A stretch of 64,000 nt of DNA from Streptomyces sp. TRM49041 (lineage in GTDB: Bacteria; Actinomycetota; Actinomycetes; Streptomycetales; Streptomycetaceae): positions 1-64,000 of the forward strand of contig NZ_VSRY01000172.1 in assembly GCF_008271805.1 (NCBI RefSeq), given 5' to 3'. The translations under genes and the position numbers were made by a program. The notes under the pieces were generated by a model. It did no database searches and was not told the DNA's origin. It saw only the letters and a program-made list of their open reading frames with translations. Shown here piece after piece: positions 18,228 through 26,051 of the stretch (its first letter is position 1; every line of letters starts with the position of its first letter).

Positions 18228-19526
18228 ATGCCATCCGCGACGCTGCCGCGGTTCGACCTCAAGGGCTGGGACAGGAAGGACATCGCCGACCCGTACCCGG
18301 TGTACCGGCGCTACCGGGAGACCGCGCCGGTCCATCGCGGCGCGTCGGGCGCGGGTACGGGCTCGGGCGCGGGAGCGGGTACGGGCGCGGGCGCGGGCGG
18401 GCCGGACACCTTCTACGTCTTCTCCTACGACGAGGTCGTCCGGGTGCTGTCGAGCCGGCGTTTCGGCCGGGACGCGCGCGTGGCGTCCGCCGACGCCGGC
18501 GCGGTGCCCGGCCCGATCCCCGCCGAGTACCAGGCCCTGCGGGCGATCGTCGAGAACTGGCTGGTGTTCATGGACCCGCCGCGCCACACCGAGCTGCGCT
18601 CCCTGCTCGGCACGGAGTTCTCGCCCTCGGTCGTCGCCGGGCTGCGGCCTCGCGTCACGCAGATCGCGCACGAGCTACTGGAGCGGTTCGTACGGCACCG
18701 GGAGGCGGACCTCGTCGAGGGCTTCGCGGCGCCGTTCCCGATCCTGGTCATCTCCGAACTGCTCGGCATTCCGAAAGAGCACCACGGATGGCTCCGCGCC
18801 AACGCGGTGGCTCTCCAGGAGGCCGGCACCACCCGGTCACGCAAGGGCACGGAGGGCTACGCGCGGGCCGAGGCGGCGTCCCTCGAATTCGCCCGCTACT
18901 TCCGGCAGGAGGTGCGTCGGCGGCGCGGGGAAGACCGCGGCGACCTTCTCACGCTCCTCGTCCGCGCCCGGGACGGTGGTGCACCGCTGAGCGTGGACGG
19001 GATCGTGGGCACCTGTGTCCACCTGGTCACCGCCGGACACGAGACCACCACCAACTTCCTTGCGAAGGCGGTGCTGGCGCTGCGGGCGCACCCGCGGGTC
19101 CTCGACGAGCTGCGCGGCACTCCCGAGCTGACGCCGGGGGCGGTCGAGGAGCTCCTGCGCTACGACCCGCCGGTGCAGGCGGTGACGCGGTGGGCGTACG
19201 AGGACACCCGCCTCGGTGGGCACGAGGTGCCGCGCGGCAGCCGGGTCGTCGCCCTGCTGGGCTCGGCGAACCGGGACCCCGCGCGCTTCCCGCGCCCCGA
19301 CGTTCTGGACGTGCGCCGCCCCGCCGACCGGCAGCTGGGCTTCGGGCTCGGCATCCACTACTGCCTGGGCGCGACGCTGGCCCGCGCCGAGGCCGAGATC
19401 GGCCTCAGGACGCTGCTGGACGGCGTTCCCGGGCTGGGCCGCGGCGGTCATCGGGTCGACTACGCCGACGACATGGTCTTCCACGGGCCGACACGCCTGG
19501 TCCTCGGCATGTCCGACCGCCCGTGA
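18228..19526 (+). CDS. staP: Cytochrome P450, chromopyrrolic-acid ring closure (StaP/RebP-type)
   Basis: A 432-residue P450 predicted to form the aryl-aryl bond of chromopyrrolic acid, giving the indolo[2,3-a]carbazole core together with the StaC/RebC-type flavoenzyme. The I-helix motif is LVTAGHETTTNFLAKAVLAL near residue 268, ExxR is EELLRYDPP near 306 and the heme loop FGLGIHYCLGATLARAE near 372. An AAGGAG precedes the ATG by 5 bases. Oddity: residues 38-58 are a Gly/Ala/Ser/Thr run of imperfect GAGTGSGAG units, encoded by a near-microsatellite, inserted between the usual APVHR and the TFYVFSYDEV strand. That lies in the N-terminal beta region, away from the heme. Confidence 0.9.
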   Translation: MPSATLPRFDLKGWDRKDIADPYPVYRRYRETAPVHRGASGAGTGSGAGAGTGAGAGGPDTFYVFSYDEVVRVLSSRRFGRDARVASADAGAVPGPIPAEYQALRAIVENWLVFMDPPRHTELRSLLGTEFSPSVVAGLRPRVTQIAHELLERFVRHREADLVEGFAAPFPILVISELLGIPKEHHGWLRANAVALQEAGTTRSRKGTEGYARAEAASLEFARYFRQEVRRRRGEDRGDLLTLLVRARDGGAPLSVDGIVGTCVHLVTAGHETTTNFLAKAVLALRAHPRVLDELRGTPELTPGAVEELLRYDPPVQAVTRWAYEDTRLGGHEVPRGSRVVALLGSANRDPARFPRPDVLDVRRPADRQLGFGLGIHYCLGATLARAEAEIGLRTLLDGVPGLGRGGHRVDYADDMVFHGPTRLVLGMSDRP

Positions 19527-19567
19527 CCCGCGGCGACACGCCGGCACCGTACAAGAGGAAGGAACCC

Positions 19568-20428
19568 ATGACGCAGCAGTCCGACACCACCTCCGAGACC
19601 ACCCCCGACTCCGTCGGCCAGGCGTACGACGTGTTCGCCGACGCCGGCACCACGACGGCCCTGGGCGGCAACATCCACGTGGGCTACTGGGGCGACGACC
19701 ACGGCGACCACGGCGACCACGACGTCCCGATCACCGAGGCCACCGACCACCTCACCGACCTCGTCGCCGACCGGCTCGCCCTCCGGCCGGATCAGCACCT
19801 TCTGGACGTGGGCTGCGGCAACGGCGTCCCGGCCCTGCGCATCGCGGGAGCGTCGCAGGGCGTACGCGTCACCGGCATCACCGTCAGCCACCAGCAGCTC
19901 GCCAAGGCGGCGAAGGAGGCGGCCGGCTCCGACGCCCGTGACCGGGTCTCCTTCCTGTTCGCGGACGCCATGGATCTCCCCTTCGAGGACGGTTCCTTCG
20001 ACGGGGCCTGGGCGATCGAATCACTGCTGCACATGCCCGACCAGGCCGCCGCCCTGGCGGAGATGCACCGCGTCGTCCGCCCCGGCGGCCGTCTGGTCAT
20101 CGCCGACCTGTGCCAACGGCAGCCGTTCACCGGTGACGACAGAGCCGTACTGGACGGCATGCTGAGCGTGTACGAGATCGCCGGGATCAACACGCCCGAC
20201 GAGCACCGGGCACGCCTGGCCGAAGGAGGCTGGGAGCTGCTGGAGCTGATGGACATCGGCGAACAGGTCCGGGCCAGTTACGGGCACGCCTCGGCCGCCT
20301 TCCGGGAGATCGCCGCCTCCCTCGACGCCCCCGCGGCGGAGCAGATCACGGCGGCGGCCGACCTGATGGAGTCCTTCGGGAAGCACCCGCACACCGGCTA
20401 CGTCCTGATCACCGCGCGGCGCTCCTGA
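19568..20428 (+). CDS. SAM-dependent methyltransferase (RebM-like) 1
   Basis: A 286-residue class I methyltransferase. Motif I is LLDVGCGNGVPALRIA near residue 80, the post-I acidic residue lies in VTGITVSHQQL, and FADAMDLPFEDGSFDGAWAI holds motif II; MPDQAAALAEMHRVVRPGG completes the fold. The pattern closely follows RebM, the 4'-O-methyltransferase of rebeccamycin sugar, so methylation of the attached sugar is the most likely job. O- versus N-methylation cannot be told from sequence. A GAGGAAGGA precedes the ATG. Residues 40-52 hold an acidic His/Gly/Asp repeat (DDHGDHGDHD) absent from relatives. About 260 bp and a possible terminator separate it from methyltransferase 2. Confidence 0.85.
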   Translation: MTQQSDTTSETTPDSVGQAYDVFADAGTTTALGGNIHVGYWGDDHGDHGDHDVPITEATDHLTDLVADRLALRPDQHLLDVGCGNGVPALRIAGASQGVRVTGITVSHQQLAKAAKEAAGSDARDRVSFLFADAMDLPFEDGSFDGAWAIESLLHMPDQAAALAEMHRVVRPGGRLVIADLCQRQPFTGDDRAVLDGMLSVYEIAGINTPDEHRARLAEGGWELLELMDIGEQVRASYGHASAAFREIAASLDAPAAEQITAAADLMESFGKHPHTGYVLITARRS

Positions 20429-20508
20429 CTTCATATCCCCCAGCGGCTCGGGCGCGCATGGGTTGAACGGCGTTCCGCCCACCCGTTCGCGCCGGAGCAG
20501 CCGCGCAT

Positions 20509-20534
20509 CCCCCCGCGTGAACGAGGGGGTTTTC
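20509..20534 (+). terminator. Possible terminator between the two methyltransferase genes
   Basis: A C-run and G-run (five C opposite five G, 10-base loop) followed directly by TTTT. The stem is short and made only of G-C pairs, so it may attenuate rather than end transcription. Confidence 0.35.
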
Positions 20535-20620
20535 GTCCGGTCCGTCTTTCCGCGGCCCACCCGGCGTGATGCTGAGGCGTGCGGCGGCGAACGCCCTGCG
20601 TCCACCAGCCCCCGCACCAC

Positions 20621-20668
20621 ACCTCATCTCCACCGTCTCCACCTGTCTCCACCTGTCTCCACCTGTCG
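20621..20668 (+). repeat. 10-bp direct repeats just upstream of methyltransferase 2
   Basis: Three perfect-to-near-perfect 10-bp units (ACCTGTCTCC) in a row, flanked by two decayed units, ending about 20 bases before the ATG at 20687. The spacing equals one helical turn. It lies in the 5' leader, upstream of the Shine-Dalgarno sequence (GAAAGG). It may be replication slippage, or a repeated operator or RNA element. Confidence 0.75.
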
Positions 20669-20686
20669 ACCCGAAAGGCCGTTGCC

Positions 20687-21529
20687 ATGAAGGACTCCGC
20701 CCAGACCCTGCCCGTGCCGGGAGCCGTCGGCGAGCTGTACGACCGGCTGACGCTGAACGCGATGAACGACGGCACCTTCAACCCCAACGTTCACATCGGC
20801 TACTGGGACACACCGGACTCCGAGGCCACGATCGAGGAGGCGATGGACCGGCTCACCGATGTGTTCATCGAACGGATGGGGATCACCGACGCGTCCCATG
20901 TCCTCGACCTGGGCTGCGGGGTGGGCGGTCCCGGTCTGCGGGTCGTGGCGCACACCGGTGCGCGGGTCACCGGCATCAGCGTCAGCGAGGAGCAGATCAA
21001 GACCGCCAACCGGCTGGCGGCCGAGGCCGGGGTCGCCGACCGAGCCGTGTTCCAGCACGGCGACGCGATGAAGCTCCCCTTCGCGGACGGGTCGTTCGAC
21101 GCCGTGATGGCCCTGGAGTCGATCTGCCACATGCCGGACCGGCAGCAGGTGCTCACCGAGGTGAGCCGGGTCCTCGTCCCCGGCGGCCGACTCGTCCTGA
21201 CCGACGTGTTCGAGCGCGCCCCGCGCAAGGAGGTACGGCACCCGGGCATCGACAAGTTCTGCCGCGACCTCATGTCGACCACGGCGGACGTCGACGACTA
21301 CGTCGCGCTGATCCACCGTTCCGGCCTGCGGCTGCGCGGCATCCTCGACATCACGGAGCAGACCACGCTGCGCCTCGGCGAGGAGCTGGGGAAGCTGTCG
21401 ACCGTCGAGGACCGCCCCGCGGCCATGGACGAGGGCAACTTCCACTTCACCGACGACGCCTTCCAGCCGTCCGACCTGGCGGGCGTCGACGACTTCGGCT
21501 GCCTCCTGGTCATCGCGGAACGCCCGTGA
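20687..21529 (+). CDS. SAM-dependent methyltransferase (RebM-like) 2
   Basis: A 280-residue class I methyltransferase, a diverged paralogue of the preceding one. HVLDLGCGVGGPGLRVVAHT is motif I, VTGISVSEEQIKTANRLAAE follows, and HGDAMKLPFADGSFDAVMAL is motif II. The N-terminus retains the NPNVHIGYWDTPDSEATIEE substrate-lid segment shared with RebM. It could methylate another sugar hydroxyl or amine, or an indole or lactam nitrogen. The ATG at 20687 has GAAAGG 8 bases upstream. The flavoenzyme gene follows after 89 bases on the same strand. Confidence 0.83.
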   Translation: MKDSAQTLPVPGAVGELYDRLTLNAMNDGTFNPNVHIGYWDTPDSEATIEEAMDRLTDVFIERMGITDASHVLDLGCGVGGPGLRVVAHTGARVTGISVSEEQIKTANRLAAEAGVADRAVFQHGDAMKLPFADGSFDAVMALESICHMPDRQQVLTEVSRVLVPGGRLVLTDVFERAPRKEVRHPGIDKFCRDLMSTTADVDDYVALIHRSGLRLRGILDITEQTTLRLGEELGKLSTVEDRPAAMDEGNFHFTDDAFQPSDLAGVDDFGCLLVIAERP

Positions 21530-21618
21530 GCCACTGAAGCGCCGGGTGGGTCGCCCGCGCGAGCCCCTGCGCGGGCGCCCCGCCCGTCGCCACCGTCACG
21601 AAGGAAGGTGAGGACGCT

Positions 21619-23298
21619 ATGACGCACTCCGCTGATCGGACCGACGTGCTGATCGTGGGCGGCGGCCCGGTCGGGATGGCGGTGGCGCTGGACCTGACGT
21701 ACCGCGGAATCGACTGCATGGTCGTCGACGCCGGTGACGGAAAGGTCCGGCATCCCAAGGTGAGCACGATCGGACCGCGCTCGATGGAGCTGTTCCGCCG
21801 CTGGGGTGTCGCGGAAGCCGTCCGCGGCGCGGGATGGCCGGCCGACCACCCCCTGGACATCGCCTGGGTCACCCGGGTCGGCGGCCACGAGGTCTACCGG
21901 TACCGCCGTGGGACGGCCGGGAACCGCCCGGCCTTCGCGCACACCCCCGAGCCCGACCAGATCTGCCCGGCGCACTGGCTGAACCCGGTGTTGACGCGGG
22001 CCGTGGGCGTCCACCCGGACGGTCCGCTACGGCTCCGTACCACCGTCGACCGCGTACGGCAGACCGACGACCACGTCGACGCCACCCTCACCGACCACAC
22101 CACCGGTACGACCGGCACCGTCCGGGCCCGGTTCGTGGTCGCCTGCGACGGCGCCGCCTCCCCGGTCCGCCGGGCCTGCGGCATCGACGCGCCGGCCCGC
22201 CACCGTACGCAGGTCTTCCGCAACATCCTCTTCCGCGCCCCCGAGCTCAAGGAGCGGCTCGGCGACCGAGCCGCCCTCGTCTACTTCCTCATGCTGTCGT
22301 CCACGCTGCGCTTCCCCATGCGCTCGCTGAACGGCAGCGACCTGTACAACCTGGTCGTGGGCGTGGACGACCCCGCCGCCGACCGTGTCGACGCGCGGTC
22401 ACTGATCGGCGACGCCCTCGCCCTCGACACCCCGGTGGAGCTGCTGAGCGACGGCGAGTGGCATCTCACCCACCGTGTGGCCGACCGGTACCGGGCCGGG
22501 CGCGTCTTCCTCGCGGGCGACGCCGCGCACACGCTGTCGCCCTCCGGTGGCTTCGGCCTCAACACCGGCATAGGCGACGCCGCCGACCTGGGCTGGAAAC
22601 TCGCGGCCACGCTGAACGGCTGGGCCGGGCACCGGCTGCTCGACACATACGAGACCGAGCGCAGGCCGATCGCCGTGGAGAGTCTGCGGGAGGCCCACCT
22701 CAACCTGCAGCGCACCATGCGCAGGCAGGTACCGCCCGAGGTCCACCTGGACGGGCCCGAGGGCGAGCGGGCCCGTGCGGAGATGGCGGAGCGGCTGGAG
22801 CGCAGCGACGTACAGCGGGAGTTCGACGCCCCGCAGATCCACTTCGGGCTGCGCTACAGCTCCCCCGCCATCATCGAAGACCCCGAAGTGCCGGTGCGCC
22901 ACGGCACGCCGGACGCCGACTGGCGCCCCGGCAGTGAGCCCGGCTACCGCGCCGCGCACGCGTGGTGGGACTCCACCACCTCCACGCTCGACCTGTTCGG
23001 GCACGGGTTCGTCCTGCTGCGCTTCGCCGCCGATCACGACGGACTCGCGGGAGTCGAGCGCGCTTTCGCCGACCGGGGCGTACCGCTCACCGTGCGGAAC
23101 GGGGGCGACGACGGGGATGTCGCCCGGCTCTACGAACGGTCCTTCGTACTGGTCCGCCCGGACGGGTACGTGGCGTGGCGCGGCGACGAACTGCCGCGGG
23201 ACCCGACGGCCTTCGTCGACACGGTCCGCGGTGACCGGACCGAGGCCGTGCGCGGTGACCGGTACGCGTACACGGCAACCGGCGGACAGCACACATGA
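21619..23298 (+). CDS. staC: FAD-dependent monooxygenase, StaC/RebC-type (StaC-like at key residues)
   Basis: A 559-residue group A flavin monooxygenase. VLIVGGGPVGMAVALDL at residues 10-26 binds the ADP of FAD, VVACDGAASPVRR is the DG motif and FLAGDAAHTLSPSGGFGLNT the GD motif. The C-terminal thioredoxin-like domain ends LVRPDGYVAWRGDELP. It works with the P450 to set the oxidation state of the pyrrole carbons. RebC gives the imide arcyriaflavin, StaC the lactam K252c. As I recall, RebC Phe216 and Arg239 are Val and Asn in StaC. Here, aligned through ALVYFLMLSSTLRFPMR and DLYNLVVGVD, the residues are Val221 and Asn244, the StaC pair. A K252c-type aglycone is therefore predicted. AAGGAAGG precedes the ATG. 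Confidence 0.92.
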   Translation: MTHSADRTDVLIVGGGPVGMAVALDLTYRGIDCMVVDAGDGKVRHPKVSTIGPRSMELFRRWGVAEAVRGAGWPADHPLDIAWVTRVGGHEVYRYRRGTAGNRPAFAHTPEPDQICPAHWLNPVLTRAVGVHPDGPLRLRTTVDRVRQTDDHVDATLTDHTTGTTGTVRARFVVACDGAASPVRRACGIDAPARHRTQVFRNILFRAPELKERLGDRAALVYFLMLSSTLRFPMRSLNGSDLYNLVVGVDDPAADRVDARSLIGDALALDTPVELLSDGEWHLTHRVADRYRAGRVFLAGDAAHTLSPSGGFGLNTGIGDAADLGWKLAATLNGWAGHRLLDTYETERRPIAVESLREAHLNLQRTMRRQVPPEVHLDGPEGERARAEMAERLERSDVQREFDAPQIHFGLRYSSPAIIEDPEVPVRHGTPDADWRPGSEPGYRAAHAWWDSTTSTLDLFGHGFVLLRFAADHDGLAGVERAFADRGVPLTVRNGGDDGDVARLYERSFVLVRPDGYVAWRGDELPRDPTAFVDTVRGDRTEAVRGDRYAYTATGGQHT

Positions 23299-23441
23299 GG
23301 ACGGCACGGTGGGCATGCGGCAGTCATCCGAGAAGTGTCTGCGGGCGGCCGGACTCGTCGAGGTGACCCGGGCCCCCTGGAGGTGTCCGGCGCCGGCGTA
23401 CGCAGACGCCGCGCTGCCGCGCGTGACGACCGGGGAACCCG

Positions 23442-24191
23442 TCAGCCTCTGGTGGTGGTGTGAGGCAGGATCGCGCCGGCCGCTCTCGTGTCCGCCGCGG
23501 TGTCGATGAGGTTCACCATCAGCGGCGTGCTGCCCGTCGGGCCCTTGGCCTGGGCCCGGAGGCGGTAGCGCTCGGTGCGGACCGCGTCGCGTGCCAGAGG
23601 CGTGCCGCCCTCGTACATGCTCGGGGGCATGTAGTCGTTGGCGATGCGGAGTTGTTCGGGGCGCCAGGTGCCCGTCGCGGGGTCCCAGCGCTCCAGGGTG
23701 AAGCCGTCCTGGGGCGGGCGGTCGGCCGCGGGATCGTCGTCGAACAGGATCTCCATCTGGAAGGCGAGGCGCAGCCGCGTGTACGCGTGGGTGTTGCCGT
23801 TGCGGAGCGTGACCGTGAACTCCTGGGGCGCGCCGCCCCGTACCAGGGTGATCTTCCCACCGGGCGTCGCCGTCGACATCGACAGACGGGTCGGGGCGGG
23901 CGGGGGCTTCGGCTTCGACGTCCGCGCCGGTTTCGGCGTCGGAGTGGCCGGGGTCGGTGTGGGTGACGTGGGCGCCGCGGTGCTCGGGGCCGGGCTCGTC
24001 GCCGGTGGCTCGGAGACAAGCGGCGACGACCGGGTCGCCGGGGCCGACGGCGACGATGACGATGACGCGAGCGTCGGTGTCGGCTTCCGGGCCGTCCCGT
24101 CGCCGTCCTCGCACGAAGTCAGCAGCGGCAGCAGCAGAGCCAGTGCCGCCGTCGCGGCCGGCAGCCTGCGGCGTCCGTCGGTCGTGCGCAT
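23442..24191 (-). CDS. Putative lipoprotein, function unknown
   Basis: A 249-residue exported protein. The N-terminus has an Arg-rich n-region, a hydrophobic stretch AATAALALLLPLL and the lipobox LTSC, so it should be lipidated at Cys27. A long Ser/Thr/Pro linker (about residues 35-105, including PTPTPATPTP) leads to a compact C-terminal domain with VTLRNGNTHAYTRLRLAFQM, reminiscent of an Ig-like or DUF11-type beta-sandwich. No enzymatic motif is seen. It follows the polytopic membrane gene on the same strand after about 85 bases and probably forms an operon with it. Confidence 0.7.
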   Translation of the reverse strand: MRTTDGRRRLPAATAALALLLPLLTSCEDGDGTARKPTPTLASSSSSPSAPATRSSPLVSEPPATSPAPSTAAPTSPTPTPATPTPKPARTSKPKPPPAPTRLSMSTATPGGKITLVRGGAPQEFTVTLRNGNTHAYTRLRLAFQMEILFDDDPAADRPPQDGFTLERWDPATGTWRPEQLRIANDYMPPSMYEGGTPLARDAVRTERYRLRAQAKGPTGSTPLMVNLIDTAADTRAAGAILPHTTTRG

Positions 24192-24276
24192 CTTCTGTTC
24201 CCCCGTCGCGGTCCTTCCCGCGTGTGACGGTAGTAGGGGAAGGTCACGCCCCAGGGCGTAAGTGATAACGCTTCGC

Positions 24277-25974
24277 CTACGGGGCGCACGGTGTTCCCCG
24301 GGGGAACAGGGTGTACGGGGCCGCCAGGCGGTACACGCCTGCGGCCGGGGCGTCGAGTTCGGTCCACTCGTCGCCCTCCCCTGTCTCCTCCGACCTTCGG
24401 AGGCAGGGCTGCCCGCCGCCGGCGGTCCCGGCCGTCAGCCGCTCGCCCTTCTCGTCCACCAGGGACAGCCACGGTGAGTACGGCACCTTGATCAGTATCC
24501 GGCCCGGTTTCGCCACGCGCAGGGTCATGCCGTCCGCGCCCGCCCTGTCCACGGCGGCCGTCGGCCCCGCCAGCGAGGTCGCGTCCCGGACGGCGTACAG
24601 GCGCCAGTTGGCGTCGGACCACACCAGGTCCAGGTACGGCAGGCCCGCCTCGATGAGGGCCTTCTCCCGCTGGGCGCCCGTGTCGGGAGAGGCACCCGTC
24701 GAGAGGACGACGTAGCGGACGGCCCAGCGGTGCAGCCAGGCTCGGTAGGTGTCGGCGTTCAGGGTGTCGTCGTAGAAGAGCGGGTTGCGTTCGATGTCGG
24801 CCTGGCGGTTCCAGCCGCGCGCCAGGTTGACGTAGGGGGCCAGCGCGGAGGACTCGCGGTGGCTGCGGGCCGGCAGGACCTCCACCCGGGCCCGCTCCGC
24901 GCCCCTGCGCCGCAGTTCCTCGACCAGCGGCGCCGCCTCGTCCGTCCAGGACGCGTGCGGCGCGGTCAGCACCACGTCGTCGACGCTCTTGAAGCCGACC
25001 CACGCGTGGAACACCACCAGCGCGGCCAGCAGCCCGTACCGGACACGCCGCGCCGCGTAAGGCAGCGCCGCCAGCAGCACCACGCCTGCGAACAGCATCG
25101 GCAGCCGCGTCACGTTAGAGCCGATCTGGGAGTCGATGAGCCAGGTCAGGAGCGTGCCCACGGCGTAGAGCGCCGCCGCCGTACGGACCGTGCGCCATGC
25201 CCTCGGCACCAGCAGCAGCGTCAGCACGCCGAACACCAGCGGCAGCACCGCCGTTCCGAAGCCCATCGGCTGCGTACCCGAGAACGGGAACAGCAGCGCC
25301 GACACCGCCACCACGACCACCGGCGGCACACCCAGCGTGTACGAGGCGGCCCGCCGGCCGTTCAGAAACAGGGCCGCCGCCACGACGCCCAGGAACAGGC
25401 CCGCCACCGGGCTCGCCGCCGTCGCCACGCCGGACAGGAGCCCGGCCACCACGGCCCTCGCCCCGCGCCGCGCCCACCACCGGCGCGGCGGGCCCGGGCG
25501 CGGCCGGCAGAACACCGCCGCGACCGCGCCCAGCGCGAACATCAGGCCGAGCCCGAACGTCACCCGCCCCGACAGGGCGTTGCACAGCAGCGCGAACACC
25601 GCCGCCAGCGAGCAGGCGAGGGTGTTGCGGACCGCTCGCGTCCGCATCAGGATCAGCGCGGTGGCCGCCGCCGAGACCGTCCCGGCGACCATCATCGTCG
25701 TCCGTACGCCGAGCAGCGACATCACGTACGGCGACAGCACGCTGTACGAGACCGGGTGCATCCCGCCGTACCAGGCGAGGTTGTACGCCGAGTCCGGGTG
25801 CCGGGTCGCGAAGTCCGCCCACGCGTCCTGCGCGGCGAGGTCCCCGCCGCTGTTCGCGACGAACAGGAACCACGCCAGGTGGAGCACACCCGCCAGGGCC
25901 GTCGCCGCCACGACCGGGGTGGTGTACCAGCGCCCCGCCCGCGCGTCCGGCGGCTCCGCCTCGAAGGTGGTCAC
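24277..25974 (-). CDS. Polytopic membrane protein (GT-C-like topology), function unknown
   Basis: A 565-residue protein. About ten hydrophobic helices fill residues 20-335 (VVAATALAGVLHLAWFLFVA, ALSGRVTFGLGLMFALGAVA and others), followed by an extracytoplasmic soluble domain of about 220 residues. The first external loop holds acidic residues (SGGDLAAQDAWADFA), and the layout of helices then a periplasmic domain recalls family C glycosyltransferases and mannosyltransferases. No diagnostic motif confirms this; such proteins are sometimes labelled MFS transporters, which the helix pattern does not support. The start is a GTG at 25974. It precedes the lipoprotein gene. Confidence 0.6.
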   Translation of the reverse strand: MTTFEAEPPDARAGRWYTTPVVAATALAGVLHLAWFLFVANSGGDLAAQDAWADFATRHPDSAYNLAWYGGMHPVSYSVLSPYVMSLLGVRTTMMVAGTVSAAATALILMRTRAVRNTLACSLAAVFALLCNALSGRVTFGLGLMFALGAVAAVFCRPRPGPPRRWWARRGARAVVAGLLSGVATAASPVAGLFLGVVAAALFLNGRRAASYTLGVPPVVVVAVSALLFPFSGTQPMGFGTAVLPLVFGVLTLLLVPRAWRTVRTAAALYAVGTLLTWLIDSQIGSNVTRLPMLFAGVVLLAALPYAARRVRYGLLAALVVFHAWVGFKSVDDVVLTAPHASWTDEAAPLVEELRRRGAERARVEVLPARSHRESSALAPYVNLARGWNRQADIERNPLFYDDTLNADTYRAWLHRWAVRYVVLSTGASPDTGAQREKALIEAGLPYLDLVWSDANWRLYAVRDATSLAGPTAAVDRAGADGMTLRVAKPGRILIKVPYSPWLSLVDEKGERLTAGTAGGGQPCLRRSEETGEGDEWTELDAPAAGVYRLAAPYTLFPRGTPCAP

Positions 25975-26005
25975 CGCGTCAAGCCCCCTCTCCGGTGCAT
26001 GCGAA

Positions 26006-26029
26006 GGCGCCCCGGTGCTCCGGGGCGCC
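26006..26029 (-). terminator. Hairpin terminator after the D,D-carboxypeptidase gene
   Basis: A perfect 10-bp inverted repeat (26006-26015 with 26020-26029) around a 4-base loop, 23 bases downstream of the leftward carboxypeptidase stop. Confidence 0.8.
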
Positions 26030-26051
26030 CTGGCCGCGTGTGCGTACTCCG

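Noticed and set aside
14508..18671. A very long open frame (1387 codons) on the minus strand
   Set aside because: It is antisense to the chromopyrrolic-acid synthase and P450 genes; composition is Arg/His/Val-rich with no domains. It is a GC-bias artefact.
6314..23298. Assignment to the staurosporine or rebeccamycin cluster proper
   Set aside because: The aminodeoxysugar genes of staurosporine and the halogenase of rebeccamycin are missing; the order also differs from what I recall, so only family-level names are used.
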